The notes under the pieces are model-generated. The model was not told where the DNA came from. It saw only the letters and a list, made by a program, of their open reading frames with translations, and made no database searches. Positions 20,160-31,211 of a DNA stretch of 52,500 bases are shown here, one piece after another; position 1 is the stretch's first letter, and every line of letters begins with the position of its first letter. A program made the translations under genes and the position numbers. Source of the stretch: Chrysomallon squamiferum (lineage: Eukaryota; Mollusca; Gastropoda; Neomphalida; Peltospiridae); NCBI GenBank assembly GCA_012295275.1, contig CM022676.1, positions 5,827,219-5,879,718 on the forward strand, written 5' to 3'.

Positions 20160-20560
20160 AAAGTACAGTGTGTTTCACATCATCTTTGATAAAACCAGAT
20201 GATTCCTGGCATTCTATTAGATTGTTGAAATGTTGTATATGATACACAAAAAGATTCTGTTATAACTAGATGTGTTATAACTTGTAAAAGATAATTTTGG
20301 AATATGGTAGAAGTGGATGAAATCCAGGTTTTTGTACAGGACTGGAGAAATTTTGTTGAAATTTGGAAATTGTGTTGTCAGTACATCAGAGCTTCTGTTA
20401 TAACTAGATGTGTTATATATAAATTATAAAATAAAATGTTGAACTATGACAGAAGTAGATGATACCCAGTCATTGTACTAGACTGATGAAAATGTTATAT
20501 CAAAAATTTCTATTATAACTACATGTATTATGATATCTAAGGCAAAAATTTGAACCACCA
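20160..20560. repeat. Cluster A of a dispersed ~120-bp tandem repeat
   Basis: The anchor TTCTGTTATAACTAGATGTG starts at 20255, 20393 and (diverged) 20508, steps of 138 and 115 bp. Each is followed by an AAAAT(A/T)-rich block, GAACTATG, AGAAGTAGATGATACCCAG and TGTACTAGACTGATGAAAA. The same unit makes up cluster B at 49340-50320. The segment 20307-20390 is a long variant shared with B at about 95%. Confidence 0.9.
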
Positions 20561-21160
20561 TAGAAGTATTATTATATGAAAAATATTGTGTGATAAGTAA
20601 AAAAAAATTGATTACTACTGAATGCATTTTGACTAGTATAGTGATAAGTACAGATATGTCAGAAATCAATATCATTTTCTGTTAAGTGACCAAAAAAAAC
20701 AACAAAAAAAACACAGGAGGTTAATTATTTTGGTAAATATATCTGTTAAAAAAAATGTTTATGAAAACAAAATATATCCTTTTCAAAAATGTTTACAAAA
20801 ACAAACTGAAAAAAAATTAAATAAAAAAAAAAGAGGTGAAAAAAAAAAACAAGAAATTTCAAGTGGGGGTGAAATTTGAAACTTTTCATTTCATAGCAGA
20901 CCATAAAGATGTGTAAGTTTTTCGAGAAATATTCTGTGCTTTAGAAATGTCTGCTATTTGTGTTTGTTTTGACAGGAAAGAGGCAGATGGGAATAAATAA
21001 TGTTTGTTGTCAGTAGACTTCCTTCATCAGGGAAATAAATCCGGGAAAAAAAACTTTTTCAAATGGTGTATGAAAAAAAAATAAAAAATGAAAAAAATAA
21101 AAAAAAATAGAGAGAAAGCAAGAGAGTGAAAATTGGAAGAATGTTGAATGTTATTGAATA
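20561..21160. other. AT-rich unique DNA
   Basis: A-rich low-complexity sequence (20690-20850, 21040-21120) around a unique block (20860-21030). No gene seen. Confidence 0.55.
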
Positions 21161-21164
21161 AAAT

Positions 21165-22200
21165 CTTCATCACCAGTTAACTAGGTGTAGCCATTTTGAA
21201 AATTCTGTGTTGCTTTTTCCATCTGCAGTGGGGAGAGCCTGACAATGGTTTCTATTAATAATTAAAAATTAGTTCACAACCAGTTGACTGGCTGCAGCCA
21301 TTTTGAATATTCTGTGTTTTTTTTTTTCCTTCTGTAGTGGGAGAACTCGACAATGGTTTTAATAATAATTAAAATATATTTCTTCGTGATGTAGCCATTT
21401 TGAATATTCTGTGTTGTTTTTTCCATCCTGAGTGAGAGATCTTGACAATGGTTTCTATTAATAATTAAAAATTACGTCATGACCAGTTAACTTGTGGTAG
21501 CCATATTGAATATTCTGTGTTGTTTTTTTCCCTCCTGAGGGAGATAGGTTGACAGTGGTTTCTATTAAGAATCACTTCATTACCACTAAATTAACTCTAG
21601 CCATTTTTTATATTTTTAGCTTGAGAGAGAGGTTTACATTTACTGTATAAAAACAAATTTCAGCACAAATCTCTTTTACTGTCATCATTTTGAAAACTGT
21701 TGGGTTTTGGGGTTGGTTATTTTTTTATTTATTTATTTATTTTTTTTATTTTTTTTTTTTTTTGAGTAAGAAAGTAATTCTTCTTGTCATTTTATTTTAT
21801 TTATTTATTTTTTTTTTTTTTTTTAGTTTGAGTAAGAAAGTAATTCTTCATGTCATTTTATTTTTATACAAAAAGAAAACAGTGTTCATTATCATTATAT
21901 TATTTGTCCATTTTTAATATTCTGTCTTGCATTCTGCACCTCAAGAAAAACTTCTACACAGAAATTTTTTGTTGAAATCAAAATGCAAATCTACATCAGC
22001 AGTTAATTAGCATTTGCCATTTTCAATATTCTGTGCTGGTTTTTTTCCACCATAAGTAATAGAACTCCACCTTTTGAGAAACAACTACACAGAATTTTTT
22101 GTTAAAATCAAAATAAAAATCTACATCAGCAGTTAATTAGCATTTGCCATTTTCAATATTCTGTGCTGTTTTTTCCACCATAAGTAATAGAACTAGATAA
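21165..22200. repeat. Decayed tandem array, 97-130-bp unit, about nine copies
   Basis: The anchor CCATTTTGAATATTCTGTG recurs at 21191, 21298, 21395, 21501, 21601, about 21684, 21908, 22017 and 22147. Each unit continues with a T run, CCATC/CCACC, a GAGAGA-like word and TTGACAATGG or its relics. A T-rich insert with its own 67-bp duplication (GAGTAAGAAAGTAATTCTTC at 21764 and about 21830) interrupts it. The last two units are nearly identical, so turnover was most recent there. Confidence 0.92.
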
Positions 22201-22835
22201 GAGAAGACAAAAAAGAATATATTTTTTTTTGGTTTTCAAATTCATCACCATTAAATTAGCAATAATCATTTTAAAGAAAGATTTCATTTTAAAAACAAGA
22301 GCTAAATTTAAGCTTAAGAAAACAAACCCAAAAACAAACAAACTTGTTTCGTTATAAAAAAAACAAGAGCTTCTGGTTAATAACTTATTTTTTATATTTT
22401 TTTTACTTACATTTAATGATATTTATGCAAATTACGCCAAGCATATAATCATGGTGGATTTTTTTTCTATTTAAGGTGTCAGCCACATTTGAAATGATGT
22501 TTTACGCATTTTTTATCAGTAACTAAACAAAATATGGTGTCTCAGAAAAAAAAAAAAAAAAACATTGATTGGACCTGGGGAAAAAAAATGAAAAAAGATA
22601 ATTGAAATATTAATAGTGGTGAAAATTAAAAGTAAGCAAAGAATTAAAAATAGACAGGAGGAAGAAAGAAAATTAAATAAATTTAAAAAAATAGAAAAAA
22701 AACCCAAAACAAACAGAAAAAACATTTAAAAAAAAAAAAAAAAAAAAAAAGGTAAATGTACTCAATGACATTTTCTTCCCAGTAATCGGTTCATGTTATT
22801 TCCTGGCTGTTGGAAATTTCTTTGTTACTAATACA
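22201..22835. other. AT-rich DNA with A runs
   Basis: Weak relics of the preceding unit (TCACCATTAAATTAGC near 22243), then A-rich sequence with A runs at about 22546-22562 and 22729-22750. No gene seen. Confidence 0.55.
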
Positions 22836-23212
22836 TATTTTATTATTGTTATTGTTATTGTCATTATTATTATTATTATTACTGTTGTTATTATTATTAT
22901 TATTACTGTTATCATTATTATTATCAATATTATTATCATTATCATTGTTATCATCATTATTATTACTATTATTATCATCATCATTATTATTATTTTTATT
23001 ATTATTATCATTATTATTATTATCATTATCATCATTATCATCATTATTATTATTTTTATTATTACTATTATTATTATCATCATTATCATCATCATTATTA
23101 TTATCATTATCATTGTTATCATCATTATTATCATTACTATTATTACTATTATTATCATCATCATCATCATCATCATCATAATCATTATTATCATTATTAT
23201 TATTATTTTCAG
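22836..23212. repeat. ATT/ATC trinucleotide array, about 375 bp
   Basis: TTA/ATC triplets in phase almost throughout, with longer sub-blocks repeated (TTATCATCATCATTATTATT near 22972, 23028 and 23074). The long poly-Leu and Asn/Asp frames are artefacts. Confidence 0.95.
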
Positions 23213-23490
23213 ATTCTGAAGGCAGTATTGGATTTACCATTATTTTGTTAGACATCTTAAGGTATGTTCACATTTTTTTATTTATAATCACTGACTTATG
23301 ACATGCATTTCTGTGCATTGGAGTGTCTATTATCTGTGTGAGTGTGTGTGTGTGTGTGTGTATGTGGATATACATGTGTTGGTATATGCTATTTATTTTT
23401 CTGCTTAAATGTGTGCAGCAGATAATAATAACACAACAACAAAACACTTTTAACCGTTAATACTATATAGTTATTTGGTCTCTATGCTGC
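23213..23490. other. Unique DNA with (GT)n
   Basis: Ordinary sequence with GT at about 23338-23362. No gene seen. Confidence 0.5.
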
Positions 23491-23845
23491 TGTTGCTGCT
23501 GCTATGTTTACTACTACTACAACTACTGCTACTACTGCTGCAACAGCAACAACTACTCTACTACTACTACTACTACAAATTCTGCTACATCTGCTACTAT
23601 TACTACTACTATTGTACTACTACTGCATCTGCTACTCCTACTACTATTAGTACTATTATTACTACTGTTAGTACTACTATTACTACTACTCCTACTACTA
23701 TTAGTACTACTATTACTACTACAAGTGCTATTATCATCACTACTGTTACATTGCAGCTACTACTACTATTACTACTACTACTACAACAACTCCTACTATT
23801 ATCTGTATGGCTACTGTTGCTACTACAAGTAATAAAAGTCCTTCT
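23491..23845. repeat. ACT-type trinucleotide array
   Basis: CTA/ACT/GCT triplets in phase. TATTAGTACTA and ACTACTCCTACTACTATTAG blocks repeat, showing higher-order duplication within the array. Confidence 0.93.
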
Positions 23846-24170
23846 TTTATTATACACTGCTAAGACAACAAAAAAAGTAATTATAATTATAATTAAGTCA
23901 TTTTATAAAACAAAACAAAAAAAAAAAAAAGAAAAAAAAATTTTTTAACATTTACACAATATAAATAAATATTTTCTTTTCTTTTCTTTTTTAAATGACA
24001 AAAATCATTCGTTAATCTTTCTCACTGTGACTAATGAAAAATAAAAGAAACACCATGAAATACTACTACGACTACTACTACTACTAATAATAATAATAAT
24101 AGTAATCATAATAATAATAATGATATTAATATAAACAATAGTGAATGTAAAGGAATGTCTAACAGTAGGA
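23846..24170. other. A-rich DNA and short ACT/AAT runs
   Basis: A-rich region 23880-23945, ACT triplets 24061-24086 and AAT triplets 24086-24125. No gene seen. Confidence 0.6.
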
Positions 24171-24450
24171 ATGTTTCTTTTTTGTTGCAGCAGTAAATTA
24201 TTTATCTACTAACAAGTTTTCATGTAGATTTAACACGCTTGTCCTACAGCAATAAAAATGGACGATGCGTTATATTGTTCGTATGTAATGGCCGCGTGTT
24301 GGAAATCTTCGATATGTATCAATGAGTCACAACTTGTTAGAGATGCATGTACAACAGCTACGACATCATCGCTGGTGCGGCCGATGAAGCAAATTGCTTC
24401 ACGGATCATTCATGTTATTTTATTCCATTAGTCTTTCAATCACTAGTCAC
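24171..24450. other. Complex unique island
   Basis: Sequence of clearly higher complexity and GC than its surroundings. It opens with a T-rich stretch ending in GTTGCAG (about 24173-24189), which resembles a splice acceptor. It contains an inverted repeat TGAAGCAA/TTGCTTCA around one A (24385-24401). It could be a small exon or a conserved noncoding element. Confidence 0.3.
24258..24431 (+). other. Possible 57-codon open frame (weak)
   Basis: ATG at 24258 in an AAAAATGG context opens a frame of 57 codons ending at TAG (24429-24431). The predicted peptide has ordinary composition with four Cys, unlike the microsatellite frames elsewhere. I recognise no domain, signal peptide or homologue. The upstream acceptor-like sequence is the only supporting context. 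Chance occurrence is quite possible. Confidence 0.12.
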
Positions 24451-25375
24451 CTAGTGGAATTAGCATAGGGAGGCTCTTTTTGGGTATACTGAATTGTGAT
24501 ATTTTGTTTTTGATATGAAGGAAGGATATGGATAAATAAAATGTTTATTTTTTTTTGTTTTTTTTTGTTGGATCTGAATATTTCCTAAAAATGAAGTTAG
24601 AAGATTGAATTCTGTCAGTTTATGGTGCTGTTGAATCTGATAAAAATTAAATGGAAATATTAAAATTAAATGGTAATTGTTTTGTAATGAACATTAACTT
24701 TTAAAAATTATTTAGTTATATTTTTATTGTTATTTATGTATTTATTTATTTATTATTTTTATTATTATTTTAAAATTAGATAAAGCTCAGTACTTTTTTG
24801 AAATTTTTGTTTTGTTTTTTTAACTTTTATGAGATATTCATTGACATTTAGGAAAATAATGTATTAAAGTTATTTATTTTTCCTTTAGGAATATTTGAAA
24901 AATAATATGTATGAGAAACTTTAATGATCTTACATAATCATGATTTATCTTTTTTATGCAAATAATAACTGACTGGAAAACAGTTTAATAATAAAAAAAA
25001 TTTGTAATAAGCAATAAATTAATAAATGAATAATATAAAATAAACAAATACGATTAATAGAATGAATGAATAAATATTAAAATGAATAAACAAATAAATG
25101 AAATGAATGAATAATATATAAACTAAATACATAAATAAAAAAAATCACCAAAAATAAAAATAAACCAATGAACATTAAATAAATAAATAAAACACAAACT
25201 AAATAATAGTTTTATAAAATATATACTTTTAAAAAAAAAAAAATAATAATAAAATATTTTATTTCTTAAAAAACACCAAAAAACAAACAAAACAATACCA
25301 TAAAACAAAATACCCCCCCCCAAAAAAAAATAAAAAAATAAAAATTAAAAATCAAAATTTATAAATCGTTTGTTT
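24451..25375. other. AT-rich DNA with AAAT/ATTT/AATG runs
   Basis: ATTT repeats near 24735-24760; AATA, AATG and AAAT repeats 25005-25190; A-rich with a C8 run near 25313. No gene seen. Confidence 0.6.
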
Positions 25376-25690
25376 TCATTTTAACCCGGATAGGGCCCCA
25401 TGTGAACAAAACTGCCAAGTCCACATGTTGGTTCAATGAATCCAATACCGATTTTATGACCTGTCCATCAAATTTTTACTTTTCACTTTAACACTGGCCA
25501 CTCTGCTTAAACTGGATTAATTTGGGCTCGGTCTGAAATGTGGTTGAGAATAATTCAAAGTGCTACTTTAGTTAGGCCCATCGAAGCATGTGACTCACAG
25601 CTTGATTGGTATAGGCAGGTTTCTGCTTTAGACAAGACGTTGGTTTAAAAAGAGAGAGAGAGAGAGAGAGCAGTGTATTATTAGCCGTTT
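25376..25690. other. Complex unique island, candidate conserved element
   Basis: From 25380 to 25645 the sequence is non-repetitive with higher GC, including CTGGATTAATTTGGG (near 25511, homeodomain-like) and GCATGTGACTCACAG (near 25587). A (GA) run closes it at 25651-25670. No open frame of note. Confidence 0.3.
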
Positions 25691-25699
25691 CAAAGTGTA

Positions 25700-26640
25700 G
25701 GCCTTGTCAGACTGAGTGATTTTATTTAACCACTTAAAAAACATTAATTAGAATGGAAATTAAAAAAAAAAAAATTAAATAAAGCTGTTGACACACTGAG
25801 TAATTTCTTAAAACATTTTGTTATTTTGTTTCTATTTTGTTTGTTTTTTTTTTTTTTTTTTCCGTTAGCATTGATATAATTTATTGAAAATGTTTATTTG
25901 TTTATTAATTATTATTAATGTATCATTATCATTATCATCATCATCATCATCACCATGATTGTTAGAATGAGAATTTACAGGCAGTGACATACATAATGAT
26001 TTACTTAAACAGAAAGCATTGGTCTTATTAATGTTTATTTATTAAAAAATCATTAAAAAAAAAAGACAAAAAATAGACCACTATTGTCTATAAATTAGCA
26101 ATGATTTTCATAGTTTTATTAATTTTATTATTTTAAAATAATAAATATAATTTTTTTTAAATTTTATTTATTTATTTATTTATATGATTTTAATTATTAC
26201 ACTTAATGATCTATTTAAACATAAAGCATTGAATTACTTTAATATTTAATAATTCTTTTTTTTTTTTAATTATTATTTTACACTCTTCTTTAGTTTTCAC
26301 TAATATGTTTTCTTAAAACACAAGTAACAATTATTACATTTGGAACTCAAGGCGTTGTCATACATAATGATTTAGTTAAACAGATACCAATGATCTTTAT
26401 TAGTATTTTATCAAATAATTTAATATTATTTATTATTATTCCAGTTGTTATTATTATTTTATTATTATTAAGATAATTATTATTATTATCATTATCATTA
26501 TTATTTTTATTATTGTTATTGTTATTGTTAAATTATGCAAGCTAACATTGTTAAAATCATGTTATTTATTATCTGTGCTAATCTTAAATAATAAAAAATG
26601 ACATAAAAGTTTACTTGCTTTAATAGAAAACATGGAATTT
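25700..26640. repeat. Decayed tandem array, unit about 80-230 bp
   Basis: A shared block of the type TTGACATACATAATGATTTA followed by CTTAAACA and AAAGCATTG appears near 25705 and 25786 (as CACTGAGTAATTT), at 25990, 26201, 26362 and weakly near 26590. AT-rich fillers, including ATC, ATTT and TTA runs, have expanded between copies. Confidence 0.7.
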
Positions 26641-26853
26641 CAAGTTTTTTTTTTTTTTTTTTAAATTTGTTTAAAAAGTGTAACTGATAACCAAAAGGTG
26701 ATAATGTAAAAATGTTGTAATGTGTTGTTTATGCAAAGTTTGGAACTGGAGAAAACTCAATAAGAGCAGGTGAAATATTCATAGTAATATGAAGATGATT
26801 AATGTCCAAATTTGTTGTTTTGGTTTAATTATTTTTTAATTATTTTTAATTTT

Positions 26854-26912
<59 letters not shown>

Positions 26913-27480
26913 GATTATATATAAGCTAATTTAAAATTTTAAAAACCCAGTTCTGCAAATGTATCATTAATTAAAATATAAAAAATACTTGGTTTTGTCT
27001 TGTATTCGAGTTTTAGGTGGAGGTTTTGGTGTTTTTACAATGTTTATTAATTATAAAAAAAATATATATATATATATTTATTTTTATTATTTTTATTTAC
27101 CTATTTGATCATATTTATTTATTATTTGTTTATTTTACTTTATTGGCTTGTTTATTTAATTATTTACTGTTTTATTTTATTGCATTTTATTTCATTTCAT
27201 TTTATTTTATTTTATTTGTTTATTTACTATTTATTGATTTAATTGTTTATTTAGTTATTATTTTTTTCTTTCTTTTATATATTATTAATTTGTTTATATA
27301 TCTATATCTTTATATATATATATTTTTTTTTTATTATTTCCTTTTTCCGTATTTAGTTATTTTATTTAAATTATTAATATGTAAATTCCTAATATAAATA
27401 GAGTAAATAATAATTTTTTCATTTCTTTATTTCTTCTTTTATTAATTTTTTTTAAATTATTTTCTTTAAAAATTCGTCAC
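26641..27480. repeat. T-rich tract with poly(T)56 and ATTT runs
   Basis: T run at 26647-26662, T56 at 26856-26911, then TTTA/TTAT sequence from 27060 to 27470 with short TA runs. The 126-codon hydrophobic frame at 27017-27397 is a T-rich artefact. Confidence 0.85.
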
Positions 27481-27720
27481 TTTTTAGATTATATTTGTTA
27501 ATTTATCATGACAAACTAACATTATTATTAAAAATGAAAACTTTACACTAGTCATTTTACCCGTATCTGTATATTTTAACCCGTCATCAACATAATATTT
27601 TATTTATTAATATTTATTTTTTTAAATTAAAAACTTCACAAAATCTGTCTTAACAAGATTCCTGTCCAACAAAAAAAAAATAATCCTTTTGTCTTCTGTT
27701 ATTTGTTGCATTTCATAATT
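27481..27720. other. AT-rich unique DNA
   Basis: No gene or motif that I can support. Confidence 0.5.
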
Positions 27721-27734
27721 ACACCTCAGAAAAT

Positions 27735-27765
27735 AGGTCAAAGGTTGGAGGTCACAACTTGACCT
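27735..27765. promoter_or_regulatory. Three nuclear-receptor half-sites in 31 bp
   Basis: AGGTCA at 27735-27740 is followed by the DR1-like AAGGTTG, then AGGTCA (27749-27754), a 5-base spacer and TGACCT (27760-27765) in inverted orientation. Such half-sites bind nuclear receptors of the RXR/HNF4/COUP type. Motif evidence only. Confidence 0.3.
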
Positions 27766-28159
27766 TGCCATTAACCTTTCATTGAGGAGTTAAGACGCAG
27801 GGGCCAAATTCTGTCACTCTCCTAAGAAAGGAGTCCAAAAAACAAAACAAAAAATCAAAAAAAAAAAAAAAAATCCCCTTCTTCTGTCAAAAGAGATAAA
27901 AATACTTTGCTCTTCTGTGAAAGGAGGAAGAAAAACCTAACTCTTCTGTGAATGAAGTCAGAAAAATTTCATTACACCAACTCGTGTGTTTTCTCTGTGT
28001 TTTGCCTGTAGGCTGGTCGTGTGACTGTGGGGATCAGTGAACTTGGCTAATTTTCCCTTCGGATTAGGACCCAGAAACGAGAAGGATTTTTTTTTTGTTT
28101 CGAGGGATTACGTTTGCATTTTAGAATGTTCGAGAATGCACAGAATCAGAATGTTGAGA
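27766..28159. other. Unique DNA
   Basis: An internal repeat, AACTCTTCTGTGAA-like words near 27880-27960 (three copies of CTTCTGT plus A-rich sequence), then complex sequence. TTTTGCCTGTAGG near 28003 resembles a splice acceptor but no coding frame with a recognisable product follows. Confidence 0.35.
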
Positions 28160-28419
28160 GAGATGATGATGATGATGGTGGTGGTGGTGGTGGTATTATT
28201 ATTATTATTCTGTTTTTTTTTTTTTTTTTTAATATTTTATTTTTTTATTTTTTTATTTTTTTTTATTTTATTTTTAATTTTTATTTTTTGGGGGGTTGTT
28301 TTTGGGGGTTTTTTTACTGTTTATTTTAGTATTTATTTATTTATTATTATTTTTGTTTTTTGTTTATTTAATTATTTCTACTACTGCTGCTATTGCTATG
28401 GCTACTACCACCGTCATGA

Positions 28420-28451
<32 letters not shown>

Positions 28452-28671
28452 ACTACTACTACTACTACGACTACTACTTCTATTGCTCCTACTTCTGTAA
28501 TTAACATATCTGCTGCTATTAATCTCTACATCATTTCTACTACAACTATTTTTGCAGCTCCTGCTACTACAACTATTATCATTAAAACTGTTACTACCAC
28601 TAATATAATATTACCATAGCTGCTATTACTACCACTATTATTACAATAGCTATTATTATTATTATTATTAT

Positions 28672-28703
<32 letters not shown>

Positions 28704-28720
28704 ATTTTATTTTTTGTCTG
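28160..28720. repeat. (GAT/GGT)n, T-rich, then ACT-type trinucleotide array
   Basis: GAT and GGT triplets (28161-28192), a T-rich stretch (28210-28370), then ACT/GCT/ATT triplets (28376-28720) including a pure ACT block at about 28669-28702. Confidence 0.9.
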
Positions 28721-29260
28721 TCTGTTTGTTTGTTGTTTTCTTTCACTAATGCCATCACAACTATTATTATTATTATTTTGGCTACAAATCCATAAATTTA
28801 CATAAACCATAAATATATATCCACAAAAAAAATAAATAATAAAATAAAATAAAATAAATAAATAAATAAATAAAAGAATAAATAAAAGTTTGAATCATTT
28901 TAAAGAAAATTTACAGACACCAACCACTGTCTGTGACCTTTATACTTCAGTATCTTCTTCTTTCTTTCTTCTTTCTTCTTTCTTTCTTTCTTTTTTCTTT
29001 ATTTTGAGAAACTTTTCTCATAAAGGTTTTAATGAAGATGTCAGGGTGGCCAGCAGATATCTTCAGACAGAAACCTTCAAAGACACAGCACCAATTAATT
29101 ACTCAGTTTCAGGCAAAATGGCCGCAAGTTAGGAAATAACAAGATTTTTTCTCTCTCTCCTCTCTCTCTCTCTCGAAGCTAAAGGGATAAAAAAGAAAAT
29201 GGTGGTTTTCGAAATTCTAGCTTGAAGGATGAGTATAAAATGTCTAGAGGTTTTCCAGAG
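28721..29260. other. AT runs and a unique block
   Basis: AAAT repeats (28839-28875), a TTTC-rich patch (28955-28995), then unique sequence 29000-29130 and 29170-29260 around a CT patch. The 80-codon plus-strand frame at 28890-29132 has no recognisable domain. Confidence 0.45.
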
Positions 29261-29499
29261 TTTTTTATTTTATTATTATTATTATTTTTTTTTTTTTTTT
29301 TTGGTTTTTGTTTGTGGTTTTACGAGATATTGACGATGTCGTTAAATTGTTTCCAAAATTTGCTTGGTTTGTAGTTTTGAAGGTTTAAAAGTGTCAGGAA
29401 CTTCCAGGGGGTAATTTGTAATAATTGTCTGGCCTTTTATTTTTATTTTATTTTTCAGTATATATATATATGTATGTATGTTAATATGTGGATATGCTT

Positions 29500-29530
<31 letters not shown>

Positions 29531-29600
29531 TTAAAGAATATCCACACATTTAAACACACACACACAGACAGACACACACACAAAATGAATAGCTACCTGG
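29261..29600. repeat. T runs, (TA)n and (CA)n
   Basis: ATT/T run (29264-29302), two TA runs (29458-29470 and about 29500-29525) and a CA patch (29557-29582). Confidence 0.8.
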
Positions 29601-30060
29601 ATATATGGATGGATGGATGAAAATAATTATATGAAAAACAGTAAAAGGATGAATGAAGGATAGACTGATAGAGGGATAAATAAAATTTGATGGACAGAAA
29701 GTGAATATTTGCATGGATGATAGGGATGGAAAGAATGAATGAATTGGGAGAAGAACAAAATAAAAGAAGAATGGATGAATGACGGATAAGTCAGAGAAGG
29801 AATAAATTAAATAAACGATGGACAAATGGAGAAATAAAGGATATGTGGATGAATGAATGGATGAATGAATGGATGAATGAAAGCAAATACTCAAATATCA
29901 TGAAATAATCAGTTGATGAGTAAATGAAAACTTTGATGCACATACATGGATGGATGGATGGATGAATGGACAGACAAATTAACAGATGGACACATTATGG
30001 ACATACAGAATAAAATGTATCATTAGCACAAGGTCGTCTGTGTAAAGATCACTTTAAAAT
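29601..30060. repeat. Degenerate GGAT/GAAT tetranucleotide region
   Basis: GGAT repeats (29607-29619 and 29947-29963) and ATGAATGGATGAATGAATGG-type sequence (29848-29880) are embedded in related GA-rich DNA, as if a tetranucleotide array is decaying. Confidence 0.75.
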
Positions 30061-30150
30061 TAATTAAGATTAATAGGTGTTGGGTTCGTGACCAGCCAAT
30101 GATTATTTGTGAATATAAAAAGTTTAAAAAGTTGTAATTCAGTTATTTCT

Positions 30151-30153
<3 letters not shown>

Positions 30154-30234
<81 letters not shown>

Positions 30235-30272
30235 AGAGAGAGAGAGAGAGGGGGGATAGAGAGAGAGAGAGA
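30154..30272. repeat. (GA)n microsatellite, about 119 bp
   Basis: AG run with GGGG interruptions at 30231 and 30251. Confidence 0.96.
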
Positions 30273-30349
30273 ATAATTTTTGTGCACAATATAAAAACTT
30301 ATCTATAAAAGCAAAATTCATATTTATATCACTGAGTGTCAGAGATATA

Positions 30350-30540
30350 CTGACAGACAGATAGACAGATGGATAGATAGATGGATAGATAGATGGATAG
30401 ACAGATGGACAGAGAGAGACAGAGAGAGACAGAAAGAGTGGCAGGGACAGTTTGAGTGAAAGGGGAGAGAAAGATAGAGCAGAGGACAGAAAGAAAAAAA
30501 AGGTAAAGGAATAACGGGAGAAAAAGAAACTAAACAAAAC
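30350..30540. repeat. GATA/CAGA-type tetranucleotides and purine-rich tail
   Basis: GACA, GATA and GGAT units interleave at 30351-30413, then GAGACAGA repeats and purine-rich sequence. Confidence 0.85.
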
Positions 30541-30918
30541 GGTGAAATTAGATTACCATTACAGAATTAAAATTCTTCTTGCACACTAAAACCATGGAAA
30601 ATTAGCAACTTTCATGTTTGTTTTGACTGTTGTTGTTATTTTCTTTAAAAATATCAAAATGAACCAAAATGACTAACGAGCAAAATAATTTGAGTTACCG
30701 ACCATCAAACTGATTTCCTCCGACTCTTGATCTTGATAAATTAACATTCAGTTAACCGTTTTTTTTTTTTCTGTTACTATAATTATTATTTATTTATTTT
30801 TATTACTACTACTACTATTATTATTATTATTTATTGTTTTGTTTTTGTTTTTTGTAATCTCGTCAGTTCGCACTGCTGGAGGGTGTGGGTGTGGGGGGGT
30901 GGTGGTGGTGTGGAAAAT
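30541..30918. other. Unique DNA with T and ACT/ATT runs
   Basis: ACT then ATT triplets near 30803-30830 and G-rich sequence near 30880-30912. No gene seen. Confidence 0.5.
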
Positions 30919-31024
30919 GATGCCTGTGTTTGTTGTTCAGTGGGAGGACTGCCGCAATTTGAGAACGAGTTAACGATTCCTGTGTTTTTCCGTGAGAGGA
31001 CTGCCACAATCTCGGATGAGTTTA
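30919..31024. repeat. 52-bp tandem duplication, two diverged copies
   Basis: GGACTGCCGCAATTTGAGAA at 30946 recurs at 30998 as GGACTGCCACAATCTCGGAT, both preceded by CCTGTGTTT. Copies are roughly 75% alike. The 116-codon frame over this region has no recognisable domain. Confidence 0.75.
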
Positions 31025-31175
31025 TGATTTATGGAAGGAAAGCCGTTTCCTCTTTTTTTTTGCTGTTTTTGGATTATGACTCACGGCTGGAAATGGTTAT
31101 CATTACCACAAACATTTCAACATATTCATTGGAAAAAAAAAAAACCAGTTATATTTCTATATTTTTTTTTTTTTT

Positions 31176-31211
<36 letters not shown>

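Noticed and set aside
22791-23255. Asn/Asp-rich 154-codon frame that could suggest a low-complexity protein
   Set aside because: An in-phase ATT/ATC array gives Asn/Asp on one strand and Leu/Ser on the other; all phases stay open because the triplets lack stops.
27017-27397. Hydrophobic 126-codon frame resembling a membrane protein
   Set aside because: T-rich (TTTA/TTAT) sequence always reads as Phe/Leu/Ile/Tyr; no loops or motifs of a real transporter.
28003-28160. Splice-acceptor-like TTTTGCCTGTAGG followed by an open frame
   Set aside because: The frame soon runs into GAT/GGT and T-rich repeats; no donor site or domain supports an exon.
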